A stretch of DNA of 64,000 bases from CAYQJL01 sp964573295 (GTDB lineage: Bacteria; Eisenbacteria; RBG-16-71-46; CAIMUX01; WJJG01). The stretch covers positions 58,711-122,710 of the forward strand of contig CAZNJE010000008.1 of the NCBI GenBank assembly GCA_964573295.1, given 5' to 3'. This document shows, one piece after another, positions 57,201 through 64,000 of this stretch. How positions within the stretch are numbered: the stretch's first letter is position 1; each line of letters opens with the position of its first letter. Below the pieces are notes generated by a model, which was given only the letters and a program-made list of their open reading frames with translations, did no database searches and was not told the origin of the DNA. A program made the position numbers and the translations under genes.

Positions 57201-57897
57201 TCGTCCGCTCCCCACCGCCCCGACCGCTGATCAAACAAGCCATCGCACCGGTGGCCCTCCCGGCCATCGTCCGAGCGCCGGTCCACAGGCCGAGCCGGCC
57301 TGGCGCGTGCTGCTGCGCGGACGCATCGACCGGCTCGACCGGGTGCACCTGCCCGACGGCTCGCCTGCGGCCGTGGTGATCGACTACAAGAGCAGCATCG
57401 AGTACCGCAACGTCACGGCCAATCTGCCGCGCGGGCTGGACCTGCAAATTGCCACTTACCTGCTCGTGGCGCGCGACCTGCTGGGCCTGGCCCCGGGTGC
57501 GGGGCTCTACTACAGCTTCAAGGCCAAACCGCGCTCGGCTGCCGATCGGCGCAGTGAGGAAAATCCCCACGATTTCGCATTTCACGGGCTCCCTCGGCAA
57601 GACGTCGTGGCGGCCGTCGATCCGCATGGGGCTTTCGGCCTCGGCCCGAAGCGGGGATCACCAACCGGTGGGCTGCCCTCCGAAGAGCTCGAAACCCGGC
57701 TCGATGATGCTCGCCGCAAGGTAGCCCACCTGGCCGCTGGAATCCTGCGCGGACACATCCGGCCCTACCCGGCGCCCCAGTCTCAGATGCGCCTGCCGTG
57801 CGAACACTGCGACTACCGCGCCATGTGCGGCTTCGTCGAGGGCCGGGATCCCGTGCGAAGAGCCAGCGGCGGCGAGGAAGGAGGCGCGGATGAGTGA
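54244..57897 (+). CDS. addB: AddB-like helicase-nuclease subunit
   Basis: A 1217-residue protein. Walker A lies at the extreme N-terminus (VVLGPAGSGKTRL), followed by the UvrD-like but degenerate helicase core. The C-terminal PD-(D/E)xK nuclease has VVIDYKSS. Four cysteines typical of the AddB iron-sulfur staple flank it: one in FATCPYQFYARQ (about residue 836) and three in LPCEHCDYRAMCGF. The start is the ATG that puts the P-loop eight residues in, as in AddB; the ribosome site is weak. With AddA it processes double-strand breaks for recombination. The stop overlaps addA by 8 bp. Confidence 0.9.
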   Translation: MRLRVVLGPAGSGKTRLCLEELAAVETARERGLLIVPDQFTYAADRLLFEETPLRGTRAVGILSFSRLAHMVCRQEAVSETGRKMLLRRVVWACAPAALGPLASAVGQAGLVDALAATIRELRAIAGPATARRLRAAAGDQPRLQALATIIGAYDEHLERLGRIDPQDRHHLAAEQLPLDQLFCGVPIWIDGFASFTPAEKGFLLAFLQTAASVTVSLCCDPGDARRARRLATDHAAHGARELSDAFIAALRRTLDRPVFLPTLRSVLWLAAVAPTSPEWIELPRGDAVPPRFRDRPLLATLERGLFGSGEDQARLEVAPGSGGDTDSSMTEQVRFDHAPHPYEEVQRWARAIDRWTRLGESGTRIRYREVGILIRDLESYRPLIRAVLGRYRIPYFIDERRDVTAHPLVRLLLALLELESTGWSRPNVLAVLRNPLLNLPADTLDQLENLSLEYGIEYERWFSSRWEFYSLPQAEREDGDREDGGRSAEGVAGRRRQARRRELGRRAIERDVQEQLEALERFHRGWQAGEISFTEGARLLRQFLASCLANGRDRNRKVFEGGFLVETALAVKTGWSPEESAQVGHLLEETLAQGAEYLADLSFSPQLFGRVLRDALQGATVGVTPHHLDAVIIAEPRRARINQVRRIILGGVSATSFPRIPQPDPLLTDSEREELTNQGLPVMPVAQTHLEEDPYLFYIACTRAIDSLWLTVAQTGFDGSVLEPSAYLQEIGGILEPAPRVEGAGDTLEARITWCQHQAELPAALQAASEHLQPADRSALRSELPIAVGGATSSPPWEQCQGALPDRLAPTTLDLLYPRGDLLTSASGLETFATCPYQFYARQVLRLEPRPEAVLKPRSTGSAVHEALRRFFLTDPRRLSEEQARKRIHEVFGALREEDEFRIFQEDPASAYQWSRTGHHLELFVETELRRLQSGACEPVALELAFGLPGRPEDLPQLESFFERAPDQPLAIPEWNLLVPAATIDRPLPTAPTADQTSHRTGGPPGHRPSAGPQAEPAWRVLLRGRIDRLDRVHLPDGSPAAVVIDYKSSIEYRNVTANLPRGLDLQIATYLLVARDLLGLAPGAGLYYSFKAKPRSAADRRSEENPHDFAFHGLPRQDVVAAVDPHGAFGLGPKRGSPTGGLPSEELETRLDDARRKVAHLAAGILRGHIRPYPAPQSQMRLPCEHCDYRAMCGFVEGRDPVRRASGGEEGGADE

Positions 57898-60800
57898 GTA
57901 CCATCTGCCGCGCCTCGCCAACCAGGGCCAGCGGCTCGCCATTCGCGCCGATGCTGGGCACGTGCTCGTCTCGGCCGGTGCGGGGACGGGCAAGACCTGG
58001 ACCCTGGTGCACCGTGTGATGCGCCTACTCCACGACGGCGTTGCGCTGCCCCGCCTGGCCGCGATCACCTTCACGCAGAAGGCGGCCGCGGAGCTCCAGG
58101 TCCGGGTGGCCGAAGAACTGGGCCGTCACCGCGCGCTGCGGGATCAGCGGTTCCTGTTGCCGCATGCGCAGATCTCGACCATCGACTCCTTCTGTGCGCG
58201 GCTGTTGCGCGAGCGCGCGGTCGAGGCGGGTGTCGATCCGGCCTTCGCGGTGCTGGCCAGTCCCCAGGATGAGTTGATCCAGACCGAGATCCTGGACGAT
58301 CTATTCCACCACTGGTACCGGGGGCGCCCAAGCGATCAGGCCGCCGAAGGCAGCTGGGAAGGCGTGCCACGTGAGGGCAGCGCGGCCCATCACGAGTTCT
58401 TGCGTCTGCTCGAGCTGTGCGGATTCCGCGGCGGCCGGGAACGATTGCGCGATGAGCTGACCGAGGTAATGCGCACCGCGCGTGTGCAGGGCGATCCCGA
58501 GGCCTACCTCACGGGACTGGCCGCCGGGTTGGCCGCCGGATCGCCCGCGGCGTCGGCCGCTGGATTGGCCGCCGGGTTGGCCGCCGGATCGCCCGCGGCG
58601 TCGGCCGCTGGTTCGGCCGCCGGGGCGGCCGACGGGGCGATATCCTCGGCCGCTCCCCCCTACTTCGCCGTCTTTCGCCAACAGCTGATCGCCCGCTATC
58701 ACGAAATGCTCAGCCGCATCGCCGGTGTGATCGAGTATGCCGAACGCGTGGCGCCCGAGCGCAAGTACGATAAGATGCGGGCCGGCCTCGATGCATTGTG
58801 CGCGGCGCCCGCGCCCTGGGGCCAGGCAGAGGGCCCGGGCAAACGCGCCACTGAAGAGCCGCCGTCCGAGAGTGCGACGGCGCCGGCAGGAAACCTCGGC
58901 GAGTCCGGCCACCCCGGAGAGTCCAGCGGCCTGGTAGCCGAACTCGCCGATCTGCGCGACTATCTCCAGAAGAGCGGTCTGCTGAAGCCCGGAACCGGGT
59001 GGGCCCTCTCCTTCGCGCGAGTCGCCACCGGGAGTCCGGATCTCGTGAAGCACGGCTACGAGCGGGCCCGGAAGCTCTTCAGCGACAAGACGAGCCCGTG
59101 GCAGCTCCTTCCCCAGCGAGTCGAGTCGATGAGCGGTGAGTATGCCGGTCTACGTTCCACGCTGAAGACGGTGCTGACGCTCGTGCGCCAGCTCATGGAG
59201 CGTTACGAACGCTACAAGGCCGAGCGCGGGCTGCTGGACTTCTCCGATCTCGAGATCAAGACCCTGGCCATGCTGACGTGCGCCCCCGCCGACCTCCGCC
59301 GGCGCTACGACGCGTTGCTGGTCGACGAAGCCCAGGATCTGAATCGCCTGCAGGCCTCGATTGTGGGCGCCCTCGAGCCGTCGCGGGGCCGGTATCTGGT
59401 CGGGGACGTCAAACAGTGCATCTATCAGTTCCGTCGGGCCGAGCCGGACATCTTCAAAGAGCTGTTCCAGCACGCCGCGCCGCTGCAGGATGAAGCCGAT
59501 CTGGAAGCGATGCGGGCTGAGGCACGCGTGCGCATCCTGCTGGGCGAGAACTTCCGTTCGCAGGCACCCGTGCTTGAGTTCGTGAACCTGCTCTTCGCCG
59601 ACCTCTTCGCGCCCGAGCTTATCGGCACGGCCTACGAAAGCCAGGCGCTGCGTCCGCCCGAGAGCGCGGCGAGCGCAGACGGCTGCGCGAGCATCGCGCT
59701 GCACGTGCTCGCCGACCTCGAGGGTCAGCGCGTGACCGGCGAGCGCAAACTCGCGGCGGAGGCGCGCTTCGTGGCGCGGCGGATCCGCACGATGGTGGAT
59801 GAGGGCCTACCGGTGCGGGACAAGTCGGGCGGTCTGCGCCCGGTGCGCTATGGCGACATCGCCGTCCTCCTGCGCAGCCCGAAGTCGAAGGGGCTCTCGA
59901 TCGCCCAGGGACTTCGCGCCGAGGGCATTCCGGTCTCGCACGCCGGTCAGCCCCTCTTCGAGCGCGAGGAGATTCGCGCCTTGGTCAATCTCGCCCGCTT
60001 GCTGGGCAATGCCCATGACGACATCGGCCTGGCCGCCACCCTGTGCGGCCCGGTGGGCGGCTTCAGCCATGATGACCTGACGCTGCTACGGCTGGCCTGG
60101 CCCGAAAGCCTCTACCTGGTCGACGCCCTGAGGGCCACGGCCACCGGCCGCGAGACCCGATCGAGCGGCCCGGGCCACCCCGGCGTCCTGGAGGCCGGTC
60201 CGGCCGGACCCGATCTCTCGGCCCGCTCGGCCGCGTTTATCGAGCGCCTGGAACGGTGGCGCATCGCCGCCGATACGATCGACCTCTCCGATGCGCTCAT
60301 GATGGCGCTCGACGAGTCGGGCTACCTCACCCGGCAACTGGCAGCCTCCGACGCCCGCGAGCGCATGGCCAACATCGAACTCGTGTTGGGCAAGATCCGC
60401 CAGCATGCCGCCGAGCGGGGCCACACGCTCACCACGATCCTGCGACACCTCGACGACCTGGTGAATTCGCAGGCGGATCTCTGCGCCTTCGATGAAAGCA
60501 CGGCCCAGACCGCCGCGGTGCAGATCCTCTCGCTGCACAAGTCGAAGGGTCTGGAATTCCCGGTGGTCGTGCTCGCTCATCTGGGAAACACCTTCGTCGA
60601 GCAAGATCTGCGCAGCGATCTGTTGACCGGAGACGAGTGGCTCGGGACCGATCACTTCGAACCGCGCACTCTGGTCAAGACACCCACCATCGCGCGTCAT
60701 GCACTGAAACTCGACCGCCGGAGGCGGGGACGGGAGGAGGAACTGCGTATCCTCTACGTGGCCCTGACGCGGGCGCAGGACCACCTCGTGCTCACCGGCT

Positions 60801-62065
60801 GCGCGAGCCGGTGGGAGAACCTCCTCAAGAAGCTGGCGTTCTGGCGGGCGGGCATGGCGCCCTCACAAGTGGAGATCACGCGCATGAGCTGCCCGCTCGA
60901 CTGGATCATGGCGGTGCTGGCACGTCATTGTGATCTCAGCGGACTCGCCGAGCCGACATCAACCATCCGGCCCCGACCGCACCTCACAATCCACCATCAC
61001 GCGCTCCCGGACGTTGCCGCGCACGCCGACGAGCCGCCGGTCGATCCGGCGGTCGAGGCATTGCGTGCCGTGATCGAGGGAGAGCTCGAAACCGATCCCG
61101 TAGCGACCCGCGAGCGCCTGCAAGCTCTGGCAGCCAACGAGGAGCAACGGACGCGCGGGCAGTCGGCCCAGGTCCTGGAAATCTGCCGGCGCCACTTGCC
61201 CGCGGCTCTCGAACGGGCCGCGGTTCGCTATCCGCACGAAGCCGCCACCATCTGGCGTAGCAAGTACTGGGTCACCGAGATCAAGCGCCTGATCGACCAG
61301 GCCCTGCACGAGGAGGAGCGCACCGCCGCGGGCGCCGCGATCCTGGCGCCATCGACGGTCCCCGTCCCGGCCGCGACCCAGACGCCGGCCGCGCGGCCGC
61401 CGCTGGATCCGGGCGAGACGCCGCCGGCATTCGCGTTCATCAGCTCTCCGGCCACCCCGCGCGACGGAGCCCGGGCCGAGGTAGTCCTCCCGGCCCGCGA
61501 GGGCACCTACTTGCACGCGGTGCTCGCCGAACTGGATCTGACGGCCGGTTGTGAAGCGAGGACCGTGACGACCGGGCCAGCGGGCACGCTACTCGAAGCG
61601 CTGGTGATGCCCGCTGCGGCGCGCCTGGCCGAGGCGGGCGAGATTCCCCGGGACTGGGTCCGGCCCGAGAACCTGCAACCGGTCGCCGCGTTCCTCGAAA
61701 GCGACCTGGGGCTCTCGATGCGGGCGCACGCGGACTCGCTCGAGCGCGAAGTCCACTTCAGCCTGCGGGCGGCGCCCGGTGAGCTGGCCGAGATCTGGCC
61801 GCAGGCGACCGAACTGAGCGAGGAGGAGTGGCTGCTCATCCAAGGCCAGATCGACGCCTTCTGGCGGGGAGACAGCGAGCGGGCGATCCTGGTCGATTTC
61901 AAGAGCGACCGGGTCAGCGGCGACGAGCAGATCGCGGCCCGGGCCGAAGGCTACCGTCCTCAGATGCAACTTTACCGGCTGGCGCTGGTTCACATCTGGC
62001 ACGTGGCCGCCCCCCAGGGGTGGCTCTACTTCCTGCGTCCGCGGGCAGCGGTGCGGGTGTTTTGA
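57890..62065 (+). CDS. addA: AddA-like helicase-nuclease subunit
   Basis: A 1391-residue UvrD-family helicase with a nuclease tail. Motif I is SAGAGTGKTWTL (28-39), Ia AITFTQKAAAEL, II VDEAQDLNRLQ, and the late motifs are LSLHKSKGLEFPVVVLAH and YVALTRAQDHLVLTG. The C-terminal PD-(D/E)xK active site is LVDFKSDRVSG (about residue 1333). Between motifs Ia and II an Ala/Gly/Ser segment (about 209-255) is made of 48-bp repeats not found in typical AddA. The gene overlaps addB by 8 bp, so translation is coupled. Confidence 0.93.
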   Translation: MSEYHLPRLANQGQRLAIRADAGHVLVSAGAGTGKTWTLVHRVMRLLHDGVALPRLAAITFTQKAAAELQVRVAEELGRHRALRDQRFLLPHAQISTIDSFCARLLRERAVEAGVDPAFAVLASPQDELIQTEILDDLFHHWYRGRPSDQAAEGSWEGVPREGSAAHHEFLRLLELCGFRGGRERLRDELTEVMRTARVQGDPEAYLTGLAAGLAAGSPAASAAGLAAGLAAGSPAASAAGSAAGAADGAISSAAPPYFAVFRQQLIARYHEMLSRIAGVIEYAERVAPERKYDKMRAGLDALCAAPAPWGQAEGPGKRATEEPPSESATAPAGNLGESGHPGESSGLVAELADLRDYLQKSGLLKPGTGWALSFARVATGSPDLVKHGYERARKLFSDKTSPWQLLPQRVESMSGEYAGLRSTLKTVLTLVRQLMERYERYKAERGLLDFSDLEIKTLAMLTCAPADLRRRYDALLVDEAQDLNRLQASIVGALEPSRGRYLVGDVKQCIYQFRRAEPDIFKELFQHAAPLQDEADLEAMRAEARVRILLGENFRSQAPVLEFVNLLFADLFAPELIGTAYESQALRPPESAASADGCASIALHVLADLEGQRVTGERKLAAEARFVARRIRTMVDEGLPVRDKSGGLRPVRYGDIAVLLRSPKSKGLSIAQGLRAEGIPVSHAGQPLFEREEIRALVNLARLLGNAHDDIGLAATLCGPVGGFSHDDLTLLRLAWPESLYLVDALRATATGRETRSSGPGHPGVLEAGPAGPDLSARSAAFIERLERWRIAADTIDLSDALMMALDESGYLTRQLAASDARERMANIELVLGKIRQHAAERGHTLTTILRHLDDLVNSQADLCAFDESTAQTAAVQILSLHKSKGLEFPVVVLAHLGNTFVEQDLRSDLLTGDEWLGTDHFEPRTLVKTPTIARHALKLDRRRRGREEELRILYVALTRAQDHLVLTGCASRWENLLKKLAFWRAGMAPSQVEITRMSCPLDWIMAVLARHCDLSGLAEPTSTIRPRPHLTIHHHALPDVAAHADEPPVDPAVEALRAVIEGELETDPVATRERLQALAANEEQRTRGQSAQVLEICRRHLPAALERAAVRYPHEAATIWRSKYWVTEIKRLIDQALHEEERTAAGAAILAPSTVPVPAATQTPAARPPLDPGETPPAFAFISSPATPRDGARAEVVLPAREGTYLHAVLAELDLTAGCEARTVTTGPAGTLLEALVMPAAARLAEAGEIPRDWVRPENLQPVAAFLESDLGLSMRAHADSLEREVHFSLRAAPGELAEIWPQATELSEEEWLLIQGQIDAFWRGDSERAILVDFKSDRVSGDEQIAARAEGYRPQMQLYRLALVHIWHVAAPQGWLYFLRPRAAVRVF
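58514..58609. repeat. 48-bp coding repeat in addA
   Basis: Two nearly identical 48-bp units encode GLAAGLAAGSPAASAA twice, and a degraded third (GSAAGAADG) follows. Each unit itself contains a shorter 12-bp duplication (GLAA twice). Confidence 0.95.
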
Positions 62066-62078
62066 ACGAGGAGGCCTC

Positions 62079-62762
62079 ATGATCATCAAGGCGATGCCAC
62101 TGGGACCGTTTCAGGCCAACTGCTACCTCCTGGGCTGCGAGGAAACGCGCGCAGCCGTGGTCGTCGACCCGGGCGAAGACCCCGAGCAGATCCTGGCCGA
62201 GCTGGCGAGCTTGGGGCTGACCCCGGTGGCCTACTTCCACACCCATGGCCACATCGACCACGTGGGGGCCACCGGGCGCCTCAAGGAGAAACTGGGGGGC
62301 GAGATCCTGATCCACGAAGCCGATCACTTCCTGTATGAGCGCGCGCCCGAGCAGGCCATGGGCTTCGGCATCGAGCTTCCGCCCATGGTGCCCATCGATC
62401 GGTTCATCGCCGGCGGGGAAACAGTGAGCTGGGGCAAGATCGAAGGCGTTGTGCGGGAGACGCCCGGGCACAGCCCCGGGGGGGTGTGCCTGCTCATCGA
62501 GGGAAGGTACCTGAAGCCGGCCGGCCCGACCGAGGCCGGAAGCGAGGATGCGCCTCCCTACGTTGTGCTCACCGGCGACACACTCTTCGCCGGCAGCATT
62601 GGACGAACCGATCTGCCGGGCGGCAGCTACGAGCAGTTGCTCGGTTCGATTCGCGATCAGTTGCTCACCCTGCCCGACGCTACCGTGGTGGCCTCCGGAC
62701 ACGGGCCGCTGACCACGATAGGCGAGGAGCGCCGCCACAACCCTTTCTTGCAGGGGTTGTAG
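62079..62762 (+). CDS. MBL-fold metallo-hydrolase (glyoxalase II-like)
   Basis: A 227-residue metallo-beta-lactamase-fold hydrolase. The metal motif THGHIDHVG, the next ligand in TPGHSPGGV, the aspartate in VLTGDTLF and the last histidine in VASGHGPLT are all present. It resembles the short YcbL-like glyoxalase II group. GGAGG four bases before ATG supports the start, 13 bp after addA, so it is in the same operon although the link to DNA repair is not obvious. Confidence 0.9.
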   Translation: MIIKAMPLGPFQANCYLLGCEETRAAVVVDPGEDPEQILAELASLGLTPVAYFHTHGHIDHVGATGRLKEKLGGEILIHEADHFLYERAPEQAMGFGIELPPMVPIDRFIAGGETVSWGKIEGVVRETPGHSPGGVCLLIEGRYLKPAGPTEAGSEDAPPYVVLTGDTLFAGSIGRTDLPGGSYEQLLGSIRDQLLTLPDATVVASGHGPLTTIGEERRHNPFLQGL

Positions 62763-62813
62763 CCGTCACCTGACCAGGTACGGGAGACACGGACGAATCG
62801 AGAGGGCACCGTC

Positions 62814-63812
62814 ATGACATCCGATGACGCACGGCAGGATCCCAGGCCGCAAGACAGACAATCCTCCGCCGGCAGCGGCGCGGACCCCGGCATGCGCAAT
62901 TCGCGCTTGCACGCTCGTCTGCCCGAGTTCACCGATACGCTCACGCGCGCCTATGCCCACGGGCCGGTGCCGGGGCACAATCTGGAGCCCCGCTACGCGC
63001 TGCCATCACGCACCGCGATCATCCATCACCTGCGACGTCTGTTCGAGGCGTTCTTCCCGGGTTTCGTCGGCAAGCAGTATCTCACGCGTGGCAATGTGGG
63101 TTTCTACATTGGCGCGCTGCTGGACGAAGTGGCCGAGGGCCTCAGCGAACAAATTTTCGCGGCCGCGCGCCACGAGAACACGTCCATGGCCAACGATCGC
63201 GACGCCTGCCGTCGTTTCGCCGAGGACTGTCTGATCGGTCTCTTCGAGAAGCTGCCCGAGATCCGGCGCATGCTGTTGCTGGATGTAGAAGCCGGGTACG
63301 ACGGCGACCCGGCCGCGAAGAACTACCACGAAGTCATCTTCAGCTACCCGGGGCTGGTGGCGATCGCCACCTACCGCGTCGGGCACGAGCTCGAGGTCAT
63401 GAAGGTCCCCCTCCTCCCGCGCATCATGACCGAGTGGGCCCACTCGCGCACCGGAATCGACATCCACCCCGGCGCCCAGATCGGCGAGCGCTTCTTCATC
63501 GATCACGGCACGGGGGTGGTGATCGGCGAGACCTGCATCATCGGCCGCAACGTGAAGCTCTACCAGGGCGTCACACTCGGCGCCCTGAGCTTCCCGAAGG
63601 ATGAACGTGGCAAGCTCATCCGCGGCATCCGCCGCCATCCGCAGATCGCCGACGACGTGGTGATCTACTCCGGCGCCACTGTGCTGGGCAACGTCACGAT
63701 CGGCGAGGGTAGCGTGATCGGCGGTAACGTCTGGCTCACTCAGTCGGTGCCCCCGCATACCAAGGTCATCAATGCTCCCCAGATGCCGAACATGAGGCAG
63801 GACGGCTCTTAG
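62814..63812 (+). CDS. Serine O-acetyltransferase
   Basis: A 332-residue CysE-like enzyme. A long alpha-helical N-terminal domain (to about residue 205) precedes left-handed beta-helix hexapeptide repeats: GIDIHPGAQIGERFFIDHGTGVVIGETCIIGRNVKLYQGVTLGA, with the active-site His/Asp in that stretch. A short tail ends NAPQMPNMRQDGS. It makes O-acetylserine for cysteine synthesis. The extended N-terminal domain is that of EpsC/SAT types rather than the 270-residue E. coli CysE. GAGGG seven bases before ATG supports the start. Confidence 0.92.
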   Translation: MTSDDARQDPRPQDRQSSAGSGADPGMRNSRLHARLPEFTDTLTRAYAHGPVPGHNLEPRYALPSRTAIIHHLRRLFEAFFPGFVGKQYLTRGNVGFYIGALLDEVAEGLSEQIFAAARHENTSMANDRDACRRFAEDCLIGLFEKLPEIRRMLLLDVEAGYDGDPAAKNYHEVIFSYPGLVAIATYRVGHELEVMKVPLLPRIMTEWAHSRTGIDIHPGAQIGERFFIDHGTGVVIGETCIIGRNVKLYQGVTLGALSFPKDERGKLIRGIRRHPQIADDVVIYSGATVLGNVTIGEGSVIGGNVWLTQSVPPHTKVINAPQMPNMRQDGS

Positions 63813-63945
63813 GCGGTCCCCTCCCCCCTCCCCCGAGGACCGCGCCGCCTTCCCGACGACCGCCTTCCCAACGGGTGTGTCTCTTCGATTGTGGAATCCG
63901 AAGTCCCGGCACAGCCGGGATAGAGTTCTGAGAAATCTGACGATG

Positions 63946-63980
63946 CCGGGGCGGTGGGATCTGGAGTCTCACCGCCCCGG
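63946..63980 (+). terminator. GC-rich hairpin after serine acetyltransferase
   Basis: CCGGGGCGGTG pairs with CACCGCCCCGG across a 13-nt loop, 133 bp after the stop codon. A smaller hairpin (TCCCGG-CACAG-CCGGGA, 63904-63920) precedes it. Neither has a T-run. Confidence 0.45.
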
Positions 63981-64000
63981 TGCGCGTTGGCCCCGGGTTG

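Overview
The window is GC-rich and densely coded on both strands. It reads as a Gram-negative, FCB-like bacterium from a poorly cultured lineage; an Eisenbacteria/Krumholzibacteriota-type genome is my best guess, not a demonstrated placement. The reasons are an outer-membrane apparatus (Omp85-like and TonB-receptor-like barrels, many lipoproteins), secreted proteins that end in FlgD/Ig-like C-terminal domains, cohesin-like and dockerin-like modules, the TIGR03960-type radical SAM/DUF2344 fusion, and a two-subunit topoisomerase VI. A run of exactly 100 N inside a tandem repeat shows that the sequence is a draft scaffold. I saw no rRNA, tRNA, transposase, integrase or CRISPR array.

Layout. 1-8 kb: the end of a protein built from about 12 'GDD-Y' repeats, two secreted cohesin-like proteins, a candidate small RNA on the minus strand, and an Omp85-like barrel. 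8-13 kb: a WYL-type regulator that has lost its WYL core, an NSS sodium symporter with its 31-residue small subunit, and typA. 13-26 kb: lipoproteins and envelope proteins (UPF0489, carboxypeptidase-regulatory-like, DUF4136, a seven-repeat Ig-like lipoprotein, DUF4097) with an SRPBCC protein, a methyltransferase, a PLP decarboxylase and a C26 glutamine amidotransferase between them. 26-32 kb: a 1125-residue homologue of the first GDD-Y protein fused to HEAT repeats, a LOG-family protein and a CoA-transferase, all on the minus strand. 32-38 kb: an outer-membrane receptor followed closely by the radical SAM fusion. 37.8-42 kb: topoisomerase VI B, topoisomerase VI A and a CPBP protease in one minus-strand operon. 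42-43 kb: a non-coding stretch with the assembly gap. 43-50 kb: a small HTH protein with a histone-H1-like tail, trpS, an hsp20-like/dnaJ pair, both subunits of class I fumarase, and a soluble transhydrogenase. 50-64 kb: a secreted metallophosphoesterase, DAHP synthase, then addB-addA, an MBL hydrolase and serine acetyltransferase in one direction.

The most unusual property at the scale of the whole window is the density of short direct tandem repeats (units 6-54 bp, roughly twenty arrays), both between and inside genes. Inside genes the unit is always a multiple of three; between genes units of 16, 19 and 22 bp occur. Several arrays sit in signal peptides, linkers, domain insertions or start-codon regions. 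The other leading candidates for something new are the two collinear GDD-Y repeat proteins and the promoter-to-terminator small RNA unit at about 5.7-5.9 kb.
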